Positions 29,141 through 37,760 are shown, counted from the first letter of the stretch. The stretch: 55,782 nucleotides of DNA from Comamonadaceae bacterium (GCA_947450765.1 CANFXC010000011.1:1-55782); one strand, 5' to 3'. Notes: generated from the letters alone by a model not told the origin. Numbers and translations are program-made.

Positions 29141-29842
29141 TTAGAGACCCAGGTAGTTCTTGCGCAAATCAGGGTCTTTGGCCAAGTCCTTGGCCGGCCC
29201 TTGCATGGCCACTACACCGTTTTCGATGATGTAGGCGCGGTCTGCAATGGCCAGGGTTTGCACTGCGTTTTGCTCCATCAGCAAGATGGCCTGGCCTTCG
29301 CTGTTGATGCGCTGAATCAACCCAAACATCTGCTCCACCAGCAACGGTGACAAACCCAGTGACGGCTCGTCCATGATCAGCAACACGGGTTCGGACATCA
29401 GACCCCGGCCGATAGCCAGCATTTGCTGTTCGCCACCAGACAAGGTGCCGGCCAGTTGCTTAAAACGTTCTTTCAAGCGCGGGAAAATAGTGACCACTCG
29501 TTCGAGGTTTTGCTGACGCCGGGCCGTGGCTCTAACCAAGCTGCCGAGCTCCAGATTTTCGAGCACGTTGAGGTTTGGAAACACATGCCGACCTTCGGGC
29601 ACATGGATCACCCCGCGCTTGACGACGTCACTCGAACTCAATCCTGAAATCTCCTCGCCTTCAAAACGAATCGATCCGGAAAATGGTTTGTAGAGCGCAG
29701 AAATGTTGTTGTTGAGCGTGGATTTGCCGACACCATTGCTGCCGAGCACCGCCACGATCTCGCCCCTGGCAACATCGAGGTCGATGCCGCGCAGTATTTC
29801 AACGCTGCCATAACCGGCGCGCAATTGTCGAATCTCAAGCAT
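29141..29842 (-). CDS. Branched-chain amino acid-type ABC transporter ATPase, LivF type (system 1)
   Basis: A 233-residue ATPase that powers uptake together with the LivG-type partner. Start ATG 29842 (MLEIRQLRAGYGSVEI) overlaps the LivG-type stop by 8 bases. Walker A is GSNGVGKST (Asn-Gly-Val variant), the ABC signature is LSGGEQQMLAIGRGL and Walker B is VLLIMDEPSLGLSP. The length is normal. Members of this HAAT class carry amino acids, short-chain carboxylates, amides or aromatic acids, so the substrate is set by the binding protein. Confidence 0.93.
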   Translation of the reverse strand: MLEIRQLRAGYGSVEILRGIDLDVARGEIVAVLGSNGVGKSTLNNNISALYKPFSGSIRFEGEEISGLSSSDVVKRGVIHVPEGRHVFPNLNVLENLELGSLVRATARRQQNLERVVTIFPRLKERFKQLAGTLSGGEQQMLAIGRGLMSEPVLLIMDEPSLGLSPLLVEQMFGLIQRINSEGQAILLMEQNAVQTLAIADRAYIIENGVVAMQGPAKDLAKDPDLRKNYLGL

Positions 29843-30605
29843 GGGCACTTCCCTCTGAGGCTGGCGATGTGTCAGTCATCTGCGCCATTTGATCGGCAGC
29901 ACCGCGGCCCAGATAGGCCTCAATCACGGCGCGGTTGGTAACGATTTCCTGCGGCTTGCCCTCGGCAATGACCTTACCGTAAGACAAAACGTAGATGTGG
30001 TCCGACAAGCTCATCACTGCGTGCATCACGTGTTCGATCAGCAGCACCGTGACACCGCTGTCGCGGATCTGCCGAATGATGGCGATGATTTCCAGAATCT
30101 CTTGTGGGTTCAAACCCGCCATGACCTCGTCGAGCAGCAGCAATTTGGGCGACGTGGCCAGCGTGCGAGCCAGTTCAAGCCGCTTGCGACCAGCCACCGT
30201 CAGTTGGGCCGCGGGTTGGTCAATCATGTGTCCCATGCCGACCTGCCCGGCAATGCCACGGGCGTGCTCTAGGGCGTCTTCGCGCCGGGCAAACTGCTGA
30301 TGCGAACCCACAGCAATGTTTTCCAGCACGGAGAGTTTTGCAAAAGGCTGCGTGATCTGGAATGTGCGCACCATGCCGCGTCTGGCGATCTGATGCACCG
30401 GCAGACCGGTGATGTTCTCACCCCTGAAATCGACTCGCCCGCCATTAACCGGCAAGAAGCCCGCAATGCACGCAAAGAGCGTGGTCTTACCCGCACCATT
30501 CGGTCCGATCAGAGCGACGATGCGCCCTTCCGGCACGACGAGCGAGGCGTCGTCAACGGCACGCAAGCCGCCAAAAATTTTGGTGAGTCCGCTCACTTTA
30601 AGCAT
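29835..30605 (-). CDS. Branched-chain amino acid-type ABC transporter ATPase, LivG type (system 1)
   Basis: A 256-residue ATPase. Walker A is GPNGAGKTTLFACIAGF, Walker B is LLLLDEVMAGLNP, and the switch His is in VLLIEHVMHAVM. The signature motif reads LTVAGRKRLELARTL rather than LSGGQ, a variant seen in part of the LivG family. The C-terminal extension (about 20 residues) is polar. Its start shares one base with the LivM-type stop (TGATG). Confidence 0.93.
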   Translation of the reverse strand: MLKVSGLTKIFGGLRAVDDASLVVPEGRIVALIGPNGAGKTTLFACIAGFLPVNGGRVDFRGENITGLPVHQIARRGMVRTFQITQPFAKLSVLENIAVGSHQQFARREDALEHARGIAGQVGMGHMIDQPAAQLTVAGRKRLELARTLATSPKLLLLDEVMAGLNPQEILEIIAIIRQIRDSGVTVLLIEHVMHAVMSLSDHIYVLSYGKVIAEGKPQEIVTNRAVIEAYLGRGAADQMAQMTDTSPASEGSAHA

Positions 30606-31609
30606 CAGGGCTCCCGTTTGAATGGTTCAGGCTGGACCGGTTGGACAGCTGCCGCAGACTTCTTGCGACGCTTGAAAAGATCAACCAGCCCGTTGGGTAA
30701 AAAGGCAATGATGATGACCAGCAGCGTCCCATAAAGAACCAGCGACAGGCCTTGCACAGACGTGACAGCGCGGGTGTATTCACTCAAACCAGCCAACAAC
30801 ACCGCACCAATCAGCGGTCCGTACACCGTGCCGGCGCCGCCAATCATGCTGACCAACAACATCTCCACCGATTTATCGATGCCAAACACGATGGACGGAT
30901 CAATGTAGAGAAAATACTGCGCAAAAAAGCAACCGCCCATGCCGCTGATAGCGCCCGCCAGCATCATGACTTTGACTTTTTCAGCAAAAACATGGATGCC
31001 CAACGCCATCGCGGCGTCTTCGTTTTCACGGATCGCGGCCAGTCGAGCACCAAAGCGGGAGTTTTTGAGCCACACCGCCAGTGCCACGGATCCAACAGCC
31101 AGCGCCAGAATGACAAAGTAAAAATGCAACCGATCTGAAAACTGGAAGTTGGCCAAGGTCTGCTTCATGGGAATCAACATGCCCAAACCGCCGCCGGTGA
31201 TCTCAACGGAGTTGGCTAGGATGCGCAGAACTTCGGCGAAGGCCAGCGTGATGAGTGCAAAGTAAGAGCCCTTGAGTCCCGCCCTGAAAGACAACACTGC
31301 AATGACCGCACCAATCAGCGCACCCGCCAAGGCGCTCGCTGGCAAACCCAGCCAAGGTGAAAAGCCAAAGCGCATCTGGACGATGGTCGACGCATAAGCC
31401 CCGACCCCGAAAAATGCCACGTGGCCAAACGACAACTGCCCAGCGAACCCGCCTGAGATATTCCACGATTGGCCGATAAAAGCATAAAACAAAGCCAGCA
31501 CACCAAAGTTCACAGCAAACGGCGAATTGAAAACGAAGGGGAAAATGACGGCGATGCTCAGGATGCTGCCATGCAACAACCAGGACTGGCGCGTACTCAG
31601 ACTGCTCAT
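30605..31609 (-). CDS. Branched-chain amino acid-type ABC transporter permease, LivM type (system 1)
   Basis: A 334-residue inner-membrane permease with about ten hydrophobic segments. The family signature QSWNISGGFAGQLSFGHVAFFGVGAYA is near residue 48, and the coupling-loop region RFGARLAAIRENEDAAMALGI lies near residue 190. The C terminus after LPNGLVDLFKRRKK is cytoplasmic and basic. It overlaps the LivH-type gene by 4 bases. Confidence 0.93.
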   Translation of the reverse strand: MSSLSTRQSWLLHGSILSIAVIFPFVFNSPFAVNFGVLALFYAFIGQSWNISGGFAGQLSFGHVAFFGVGAYASTIVQMRFGFSPWLGLPASALAGALIGAVIAVLSFRAGLKGSYFALITLAFAEVLRILANSVEITGGGLGMLIPMKQTLANFQFSDRLHFYFVILALAVGSVALAVWLKNSRFGARLAAIRENEDAAMALGIHVFAEKVKVMMLAGAISGMGGCFFAQYFLYIDPSIVFGIDKSVEMLLVSMIGGAGTVYGPLIGAVLLAGLSEYTRAVTSVQGLSLVLYGTLLVIIIAFLPNGLVDLFKRRKKSAAAVQPVQPEPFKREP

Positions 31610-32475
31610 TTTTTAGCTCCAAACAGACCCGAGGGACGGAACAACAAAATCAAGATAAAGATCAACGAAATGCCGATCTGACCCAAGCTTTCGCCCAGAA
31701 AAAGTCCACCAAACGATTCGGTCAGACCGACGATCAAGCCGCCAACGACAGCGCCCAAGAAACTACCCATACCGCCTAACACCACGACCGTGAAAGCAAC
31801 CATCACAAAGACATGGCCAGTGGTCGGGGAGATGTAAAAAATCGGCATCAACAAGCAGGCAGCAGCGCCCAACGTGGCGAGACCGATGCCGAAAGAAATC
31901 GCAAAAACACGCTCAACATCGATACCCACCAGCCGTGCTCCCTTGCGTTCCTTGGCGACAGCACGGATCGCTTTGCCTGCATCGGTACGGGTGATGAACA
32001 AGCCGAGCAGCGCGCACAACAACATAGCTGCAACGAAAGAAATGAGCTTAGGCAAAGCCACCAGCGTGGGGCCAATCTCGATCATCTTGTCGGTATAGGA
32101 CAGCGAGATAGAGCGCGAATCGCCTTTGAAAAACATCAACGCTAAATTCTCGATCAAGATCGATAAACCCAGGGTGATGAGCAGAATGTTTTCGTCCTTG
32201 CCGCTCGACAGCTTTCCGATCAGGAATCGGTACAGACAATATCCCAAGCCGTACATGGCGGGCACCATGATGACGATGGACAAATACGGGTCTATTCCCA
32301 GATTCATCAACAGGTAATAAACACCGAACATGGCCAGCATGAGCAAGCTGCCGTGCGCAAAATTAATGATGTGAAGCACACCGTAAATCAGGGTGAGCCC
32401 CGAAGCAACCAGCGTGTAAATGCCGCCCATCAACAAACCGTTGATGGCAGCTGCGCCAATGATTGAAATGTCCAA
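31606..32475 (-). CDS. Branched-chain amino acid-type ABC transporter permease, LivH type (system 1)
   Basis: A 289-residue permease with eight or so hydrophobic segments. Signature segments are GLMGGIYTLVASGLTLIYGVLHIINFAHG near the N terminus, RAVAKERKGARLVGIDVERVF in the coupling loop, and VVLGGMGSFLGAVVGGLIVGL toward the end. It pairs with the LivM-type subunit (4-base overlap) and follows the binding-protein gene by 119 bases that contain a terminator-like hairpin. Confidence 0.93.
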   Translation of the reverse strand: MDISIIGAAAINGLLMGGIYTLVASGLTLIYGVLHIINFAHGSLLMLAMFGVYYLLMNLGIDPYLSIVIMVPAMYGLGYCLYRFLIGKLSSGKDENILLITLGLSILIENLALMFFKGDSRSISLSYTDKMIEIGPTLVALPKLISFVAAMLLCALLGLFITRTDAGKAIRAVAKERKGARLVGIDVERVFAISFGIGLATLGAAACLLMPIFYISPTTGHVFVMVAFTVVVLGGMGSFLGAVVGGLIVGLTESFGGLFLGESLGQIGISLIFILILLFRPSGLFGAKK

Positions 32476-32555
32476 CGGATAGCCCTCGGCAATAAATGAA
32501 GTACGGACCGCGCTAACTCAAACGTCAGCGCGGTGCTCGATAGACAAAGGAAGGA

Positions 32556-32584
32556 AAGAAAAAAGCGGTCAGGCCTTGACCGCT
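32556..32584 (-). terminator. Intrinsic terminator after the LivK-type gene (system 1)
   Basis: On the minus strand an 8-bp perfect stem (AGCGGTCA/TGACCGCT, 32577-32584 with 32564-32571) with a 5-base loop is followed by TTTTTT. It lies 10 bases after the binding-protein stop. Partial termination here would give more binding protein than permease and enzymes. A second 8-bp inverted repeat (ACCGCGCT/AGCGCGGT, 32507-32534) without a T-run lies just downstream. Confidence 0.82.
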
Positions 32585-32594
32585 CACGTCAACC

Positions 32595-33812
32595 TCAGCT
32601 GAACTTCGGCCGTGGGAACACTGGCTTGACAGCCGCGAACTCATTTGGCCAGACCACGTCGATGTCAGTTTTTGTGGCCTGCAACAGCACTGCACGACCG
32701 CCGGTGTTTTGACCGTTGACAAACTTAGTCGGACCGTAAGGCATGAAGTGGTCAGACCAGGTGCTGACTTCTAGCGCGGCTATGACTTTTTCTTTGTCTT
32801 GGGTCTTGGCGCGCTCGAGGGCGTCGGCAAAGCACTTGACCGAGTTGTAAGAGCAGTACACCTCGAAAGTGAACAGGTCGCCCTTGGCCTCCACGCGCTT
32901 GCGCATCTCCAGTGCCTTCGGGTTGCGCGGGTTGTACCAATGGTTAAAGTCCATCGTGTACTGAGCCACTTCAGGCATTTCTTTGACGAACTTGTAGTTG
33001 AAGCCGCCACCCAGCACAGTGAACATACCCGCCAAATCAACCTTTTGCTGGTACAGCGTACGGGCTAACAAGACGTATTCATTTTGGTAGTTGCTCATGA
33101 TCACCAGATCAGGCTTCAAGGACTTGATGCGCAACACCAGATTGGAGAAATCACGTGTAGGAGTGGCGTGCTTGAGAACTTCTTTGACTTCCAGACCGAT
33201 GGCCGCCAATTTCCCCGCCAGCATCTTGGCCGTGCTGGTGCCGAACTCGGAGTCCTCGTGAACGATCACGGCGGTCTTGGCGACGCCGCCAGACGCTTTG
33301 TTGACATCAGCCAAACCGGCGAAAGCGTCTTCAACGCATTTACCGTTGCCGGGCGCCAGACGGAAAACATTTTTCAAACCGCGGCTGACCAAGGCATCGG
33401 ACACACCGACGTCGATCATGAACGGCGTGTTGTACTTGGCGGCCGCTTGCGTTGCAGGCAAAGCGATGGCACTGGAGAAGCAACCGACATAAGCAGAAAC
33501 ACCTTCCTGGTGCATGCGCTCGACTTCAGACACACCCACCTCAGGACGCGACTGCGAGTCACCCAAAATACCTTCGAGCTTGGCATTGCCCATCGACTTG
33601 ATACCGCCAGCAGCGTTGATCTCGTTGATGGCCAGCATGGCACCCATGCGGGATTGCGCACCACTGTAAGACAGGGCACCACTGACGGGATGCAGCAAGC
33701 CGATACGCACCGGTTTGGGTTGCGCTAACAACAGGCCTGGCGCACCAAGAACAGTACTGGCAGCACCAGCTTGAAGGATCAATCGACGAGTCAGCTTGGC
33801 ATGGGTAGTCAT
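32595..33812 (-). CDS. ABC transporter substrate-binding protein, LivK/type 1 periplasmic binding fold (system 1)
   Basis: A 405-residue periplasmic binding protein, first gene of the region 3 operon. Start 33812 (MTTHAKLTRRLILQAGAA) gives a twin-arginine-like signal with RR before the hydrophobic stretch, ending ...LLLAQP. The mature part has VRIGLLHPVSGALSYSGAQSRMGAMLA and NAAGGIKSM, typical of the HAAT receptor class. Relatives include receptors for amides and carboxylates, so a non-amino-acid ligand is plausible given the downstream acid-metabolising genes. The 168-base region upstream carries the TTGTTC-N8-GAACAA palindrome shared with the divergent PuuE-like gene. Confidence 0.92.
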   Translation of the reverse strand: MTTHAKLTRRLILQAGAASTVLGAPGLLLAQPKPVRIGLLHPVSGALSYSGAQSRMGAMLAINEINAAGGIKSMGNAKLEGILGDSQSRPEVGVSEVERMHQEGVSAYVGCFSSAIALPATQAAAKYNTPFMIDVGVSDALVSRGLKNVFRLAPGNGKCVEDAFAGLADVNKASGGVAKTAVIVHEDSEFGTSTAKMLAGKLAAIGLEVKEVLKHATPTRDFSNLVLRIKSLKPDLVIMSNYQNEYVLLARTLYQQKVDLAGMFTVLGGGFNYKFVKEMPEVAQYTMDFNHWYNPRNPKALEMRKRVEAKGDLFTFEVYCSYNSVKCFADALERAKTQDKEKVIAALEVSTWSDHFMPYGPTKFVNGQNTGGRAVLLQATKTDIDVVWPNEFAAVKPVFPRPKFS

Positions 33813-33864
33813 GGGCAAATCCTCAAAAGAAGACAAACGAAAAGGTTGGAAATTAGGATCAATT

Positions 33865-33890
33865 TAATTGTTCCATCATTAGAACAATTA
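33865..33890. promoter_or_regulatory. Palindromic operator, site 1 (TAATTGTTC-N8-GAACAATTA)
   Basis: A perfect inverted repeat with 9-bp arms and an 8-base spacer in the divergent control region, 53 bases before the LivK-type start and 91 before the PuuE-like start at 33981. The same core with the same spacing recurs at 42600. A single regulator dimer bound here could control both directions. The candidate regulator is the GntR/UTRA protein encoded at 25802-26587. Confidence 0.68.
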
Positions 33891-33980
33891 CCCTAGACTA
33901 TGTCGGCAACTTCAAATCAAGTCAAGCATTAAAGTCACCCTGATAAAAATACCTTTTCGCCGCGCCACTCACACCCGCCC

Positions 33981-34880
33981 ATGGACCACGCCCTTTACAC
34001 CTACTCCGCCTTGCCGCTGCGTCAAACAACCGAGGTCTTGGGTCCACCGGTGTTGTCGGCTTATGCAGTTTTATTTTTAGAGCACTGGGACTTTGAGTCG
34101 CCGCCTGGCAGCCTGCGCGACCCTCGTTTTGTCGGTGATTTCGGCAGTTTTCAGCCCGATTACCGAAGCTGGTCGCAACGTGAATATGGCTTACGAATAG
34201 GTATTTTCCGGGTCATCGATGCCTTGCTCAGCGCGGGCATTCGTCCAGTCATCGCCGCCAATGCAATGGCTGTTCAGCGCCTGCCGCAACTGGTGCAGCG
34301 CTTCAATGATTGGGGTTGCGAGTGGTTGGGTCACGGCATGGCTGCCACGCGCATGATGCATTCGGCGCAATCTCTGGACGAACAGCGCCAGCACATTCAA
34401 AGCGCCATCGACACGCTTCACCAGACCACCGGACAACGCCCGCGTGGCTGGCTCAGTCAAGACTGGGGCAGCAGTCCGCAGACGTCACAACTGCTGGCCG
34501 AAGCGGGCATGGCTTACACGCTTGACTGGGTCAACGACGACCAGCCCTACTGGATGCTCCCGGCACCAGACAGCGCGCAACGGCTGCTGTCGATCCCGCT
34601 GTCTGCCGAGTGGGACGATGTGCAATGTCAGTGGTTTCGACAGATGGAACCCAGAGCGCACGCGGCGCTGGCCAGCGCCGCCTTCCACCGTCTGGCTGAC
34701 GAGTGCCGTGCGCACCAGCGACCCGCCGTTTTCGGGCTGCCCTTGCATCCGTGGCTATGCGGCATGTCCAGTCGAATCTCGGCCTTGCGTGATTTGCTGA
34801 CAGACCTCAAACAACGCAACGACGTGTCGTGGACCCACCCTGGTGCGCTGTTCGACGCGATTCAAAACACCCCCCACTGA
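33981..34880 (+). CDS. PuuE-like polysaccharide deacetylase-fold hydrolase, paralog A
   Basis: A 299-residue NodB-like barrel protein, the most divergent of four paralogs in this cluster. Shared landmarks are REYGLRIGIFRVIDALLSAGIRP, NAMAVQRLPQLVQRF, GHGMAATRMMHSAQSLDEQ, GWLSQDWGSSPQTSQLLAEAGM, CDWVNDD-like DWVNDDQPYWM and the late LPLHPWLCGM. PuuE-type members hydrolyse cyclic amides such as allantoin rather than polysaccharides, so a ring-opening amidohydrolase is likely. It is divergent from the LivK-type gene and followed by the MmgE/PrpD gene after 19 bases. The N terminus lacks the WPGGARVA segment kept in the other three. Confidence 0.82.
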   Translation: MDHALYTYSALPLRQTTEVLGPPVLSAYAVLFLEHWDFESPPGSLRDPRFVGDFGSFQPDYRSWSQREYGLRIGIFRVIDALLSAGIRPVIAANAMAVQRLPQLVQRFNDWGCEWLGHGMAATRMMHSAQSLDEQRQHIQSAIDTLHQTTGQRPRGWLSQDWGSSPQTSQLLAEAGMAYTLDWVNDDQPYWMLPAPDSAQRLLSIPLSAEWDDVQCQWFRQMEPRAHAALASAAFHRLADECRAHQRPAVFGLPLHPWLCGMSSRISALRDLLTDLKQRNDVSWTHPGALFDAIQNTPH

Positions 34881-34899
34881 AACCACACAAGGTCAACCC

Positions 34900-36252
34900 A
34901 TGGACTACCTCGACACCTTCAGCAGCTTTGCAGCCAACACGCATTACCCAGCGCTGAGCAGCAGCATCCAAGAGCAGGTCGGCTGGATTTTGGCCGACAC
35001 CCTCGCAGCCATGGTCGCTGGGTCGGCCGAACCTGAGCTGCGCTCACTGGCCGCCAAGCAAGTCCCGGGAACAGCGGCGCTGCTGGTCGGGCTGGGCCGT
35101 ACCGCTTCTGCCGATGTCGCGGCACTCATCAATGGGACCGCCGGCACGTTTTTGGAGATGGACGAAGGCAATCGATTTTCACGCGGCCACCCCGCCATCC
35201 ACGTGATTCCGGCGGCACTGGCGCTGAGCCAGGAACGCGGCACTTCGGCAGCAGATTTTTTGTCAGCTGTCGTGACCGGCTACGAAGTCGGTTCACGCCT
35301 TGGCGCCGCGTCGGCCTTGCGGGGGGCCATGCACCCGCACGGCACGTGGGGCACGATTGCCGCAGCAGCAGCCTGCGCCCGGATCGCCGGGATGGACGCC
35401 CCAGCCATGCGCGAAACCATCAACATCAGTGCGTCGATGACCACTGCCTCGTCCAAGCAAACCATGTTGGAAGGCGGCTTGGTTCGCAATGTCTACGCGG
35501 GCCTCAGCAACCGCAATGGTTTGCTGGCCCTGCAACTGACCGAGAGTGGCTTCACCGGCGAACACGATGGGCTGAGTTCACTGCTCGGCAAAATCATCTC
35601 TGACAAATTTGATACCGTTGGACTGATCGAAGGTCTCGGCCAAGATTGGCATTTGATGCGCAACTACTTCAAGCTGCATTCATGCTGCCGCTACAACCAC
35701 GGTACGCTCGACGCCATTGACCAACTGGCTGCCCAAGGCGCCCTGCCCGCGCCCTCCGACATTGCCCGCATCGACGTGGCCACCTACAACTTGGCGGCAG
35801 AGCTCAAGGACAAAGCTCCGCGCAACACACTGGCGGCCAAATTCTCAGTCCCGTTTGCCGTGGCGACGCGACTGATCAACGGCAGCAGCGCGCTGTCAAG
35901 CTTCACTTGGGAAGCTGTTCGTGATCCGGCCGTGATGGCCTTGGCGCAAAAAGTTGACGTCTCCGAAGACCCCGGCATGACGCAACGCCTGCCGCTGGAA
36001 CGGCCGGCCAAAGTAGTCATCACCTTGCACAACGGCCAACAAGTCACCGGCGAAGCCGGCGTGAACCGCGGCGATGATGCTGCGCCCTACACCCGCGATG
36101 AATTGCGTCACAAGTTCATGAACCTGACGCAGCGTGTGTGGCCTGCCGCACATGCCCACAACGTGCTCGAAGCCACGCTCAATTTGGCGGCATTGAAAGG
36201 CTCGCTGCCGGAATGGACAGCCTTGTTGAGCCAAGCACCCAAGCTCGGTTAA
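34900..36252 (+). CDS. MmgE/PrpD family protein (2-methylcitrate dehydratase-like)
   Basis: A 450-residue cytoplasmic protein. Start 34900 (MDYLDTFSSFAANTHY) is chosen because the longer open frame overlaps the upstream gene. Family segments are ILADTLAAMVAGS, INGTAGTFLEMDEGNRFSRGHPAIHVIPAALAL, the YEVGSRLGAA helix, MHPHGTWGTIAAAAACARI, and HSCCRYNHGTLDAI with the paired cysteines. The family includes 2-methylcitrate dehydratase and cis-aconitate decarboxylase, enzymes that act on tri- or dicarboxylates. Here it may dehydrate, isomerise or decarboxylate a carboxylic intermediate. It is co-directional with PuuE-like paralog A and converges on the SnoaL-like gene. Confidence 0.88.
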   Translation: MDYLDTFSSFAANTHYPALSSSIQEQVGWILADTLAAMVAGSAEPELRSLAAKQVPGTAALLVGLGRTASADVAALINGTAGTFLEMDEGNRFSRGHPAIHVIPAALALSQERGTSAADFLSAVVTGYEVGSRLGAASALRGAMHPHGTWGTIAAAAACARIAGMDAPAMRETINISASMTTASSKQTMLEGGLVRNVYAGLSNRNGLLALQLTESGFTGEHDGLSSLLGKIISDKFDTVGLIEGLGQDWHLMRNYFKLHSCCRYNHGTLDAIDQLAAQGALPAPSDIARIDVATYNLAAELKDKAPRNTLAAKFSVPFAVATRLINGSSALSSFTWEAVRDPAVMALAQKVDVSEDPGMTQRLPLERPAKVVITLHNGQQVTGEAGVNRGDDAAPYTRDELRHKFMNLTQRVWPAAHAHNVLEATLNLAALKGSLPEWTALLSQAPKLG

Positions 36253-36270
36253 CGCCGTGCTGGCGACCAT

Positions 36271-36672
36271 TCAGCCCAAAGAATTGTCGCCACTCATGTA
36301 AACAAACACCTCGACAAACAAGCCGTCTTGCAGGCGAAAAAAGTTGCAGTTGTTCTTCAACAACTTCTGCCCGTCGTGGGTGATGTTTTCCACTTCAAAA
36401 CGGCTGGCAATGCACTGATTTGCCACGTCGACCACATGCTCAAAATGACCATGCCAGACCTTGGCATAACGCTCGTTGAGTCGTTCGAACATGGCGCGCA
36501 ATTCAGTGTCACGTCCGGTGTACAAGGTCGAATACGTGGCGATACTGAAACGCGCGTCGGGGGCAAAGCAAGCCAGTACCGCCGGCACGTCGTGACGGTC
36601 AACAGCGGCAAAGTAACGCTCGGCCAATTCGACCAACTCAGGCGCCGTCAATGGGGGACGTGATTCATTCAT
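36271..36672 (-). CDS. SnoaL-like / nuclear transport factor 2 family protein
   Basis: A 133-residue cone-shaped alpha+beta barrel protein of the NTF2/SnoaL superfamily: LAERYFAAVDRHDVPAVLACFAPDARFSI, TLYTGRDTELRAMFERL, HGHFEHVVDVANQCIASRFEVEN and NNCNFFRLQDGLFVEVFVYM. Members act as isomerases, cyclases, dehydratases or pure binding proteins, and no specific function can be assigned. Its ATG overlaps the stop of the degraded dioxygenase remnant, suggesting that the intact ancestor was translationally coupled to it. Confidence 0.85.
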   Translation of the reverse strand: MNESRPPLTAPELVELAERYFAAVDRHDVPAVLACFAPDARFSIATYSTLYTGRDTELRAMFERLNERYAKVWHGHFEHVVDVANQCIASRFEVENITHDGQKLLKNNCNFFRLQDGLFVEVFVYMSGDNSLG

Positions 36673-36955
36673 GCTTGTCTATTTTCTTGATGATGGGTGG
36701 ATGTTTCGAAGCCCGCATGCTGCTGATAGGCCAGCGGCGACAGTGCGGCCTCCAGCCGCTGCGACGGTCGTCACTCTGATTGGCGCCTGAGGCGTGAACC
36801 AGGTCGGTGTGGTGCAGCGACATCTGCCCTGCCCCGACTGGCATCATGCTCAAAAGCGCCCCAGTGGTGGCTGCTAGGCAAGGCGCGCATGCAACCCGCT
36901 GGCACACTGGCGTCTGACAGCGCGACCCAAACCGTGACATGCACTCGGTTCCTAT
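36670..36955 (-). pseudogene. Remnant of a phytanoyl-CoA dioxygenase (PhyH)-family gene
   Basis: Three consecutive minus-strand pieces in different frames match the second half of PhyH-type Fe(II)/2-oxoglutarate dioxygenases. First VTVWVALSDASVPAGCM and ALPSSHHWGAFEHD (about 36940-36845), then after a frameshift GQMSLHHTDLVHASGANQSD and DRR (about 36830-36760), then LEAALSPLAYQQHAGFE in the third frame, ending at a TGA that overlaps the SnoaL-like start. The distal metal-ligand His and the 2-oxoglutarate-binding Arg region are recognisable. The N-terminal half is gone, bounded by the racemase-like stop at 36972. A 91-codon open frame here is just the middle piece read on. The gene is dead. 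Confidence 0.8.
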
Positions 36956-36971
36956 GGGTTGGACTGCGGTC

Positions 36972-37736
36972 TTAACTCAACGATTTTTGCGCCGCATCCA
37001 TCATGGCGGTGAGCATGTCTAAGCGCGGATGCATGGGCCGCGGGTAGGCCGTTCGGCTGTGTGAATGCCCTAAGGCCAAGGCCGCTTCGGCCATCTTGTA
37101 ACTCAGCGGACCCGGATTGATCACGGGCACCGGCAAGCGGCTTTGCAAATAGCTGTGGGCTTGGTGCATCGTCGTCGACCCGAGGATGATGACGTCCGCG
37201 CCATCGATCTCAATGGCTTTCATGGCAGCCGCTTCGAGCAAAGGAAAAACTTCTTCTTCCTTGCCCGACAGCAAACCCTGGTTGTCGGGACTGACTTCAA
37301 TCGCCCGCACCGATGCGCATTTGTGATGCATCCCCAACTCGTCCAACGCTTTTTTATACAGCGGCTTCCAGCGGCTGGCCATGGTCAGAATTGAGAACTT
37401 GTCACCCAGCATGAGCGCCGTCAACATGGCCACCTTGCCCGGACCGAACACGGGAATGTCGAGCACCGATCGCAACGCGGCCACACCGGAGTCACTCATG
37501 GTGTCAATGCAGACAGCCGCAAAACCTTCCTCTTGTGCTCTGCAGCCGGCTTCAAAAATAGACGCATCAGCCAACACAAAGTCATGGTGGCTGGAATAGT
37601 TCACCGGCCCGGCTTTGACCGAACGGTATTCAAACTGCAGGTCCGGGCCGAACTGCAAACCTTGCAACTGCTGCTGTCGCAACGCCAAATTGTCTGCCGA
37701 CATGGCGAAGGGAACAATGGTTAACACTTTTTTCAT
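36972..37736 (-). CDS. Aspartate/glutamate/hydantoin racemase-like protein
   Basis: A 254-residue protein. ATG 37736 (MKKVLTIVPFAM) has GGAG 7 bases upstream; a TTG six codons earlier is less likely. First half-site cysteine lies in FAAVCIDTMSDSGVAALRSVLDIPVFGPG. The second half-site, usually LGCxGM or GCTxM, reads IILGSTTMHQAH, with Ser in place of the second catalytic Cys. Two-base racemisation would then be impaired, and the protein may instead be an isomerase or lyase, or belong to a one-cysteine subgroup. The neighbours (isochorismatase-fold amidase 24 bases upstream, PuuE-like enzymes) fit a cyclic ureide or amide pathway. Confidence 0.82.
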   Translation of the reverse strand: MKKVLTIVPFAMSADNLALRQQQLQGLQFGPDLQFEYRSVKAGPVNYSSHHDFVLADASIFEAGCRAQEEGFAAVCIDTMSDSGVAALRSVLDIPVFGPGKVAMLTALMLGDKFSILTMASRWKPLYKKALDELGMHHKCASVRAIEVSPDNQGLLSGKEEEVFPLLEAAAMKAIEIDGADVIILGSTTMHQAHSYLQSRLPVPVINPGPLSYKMAEAALALGHSHSRTAYPRPMHPRLDMLTAMMDAAQKSLS

Positions 37737-37760
37737 CAATGACTCCGAATTCAAGGCCGA

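Noticed and set aside
36665..36940. A 91-codon open frame that could be taken as a small hypothetical gene
   Set aside because: Its middle reads as one frame of a decayed PhyH gene, with neighbouring frames giving the adjoining pieces; it is better described as a pseudogene.
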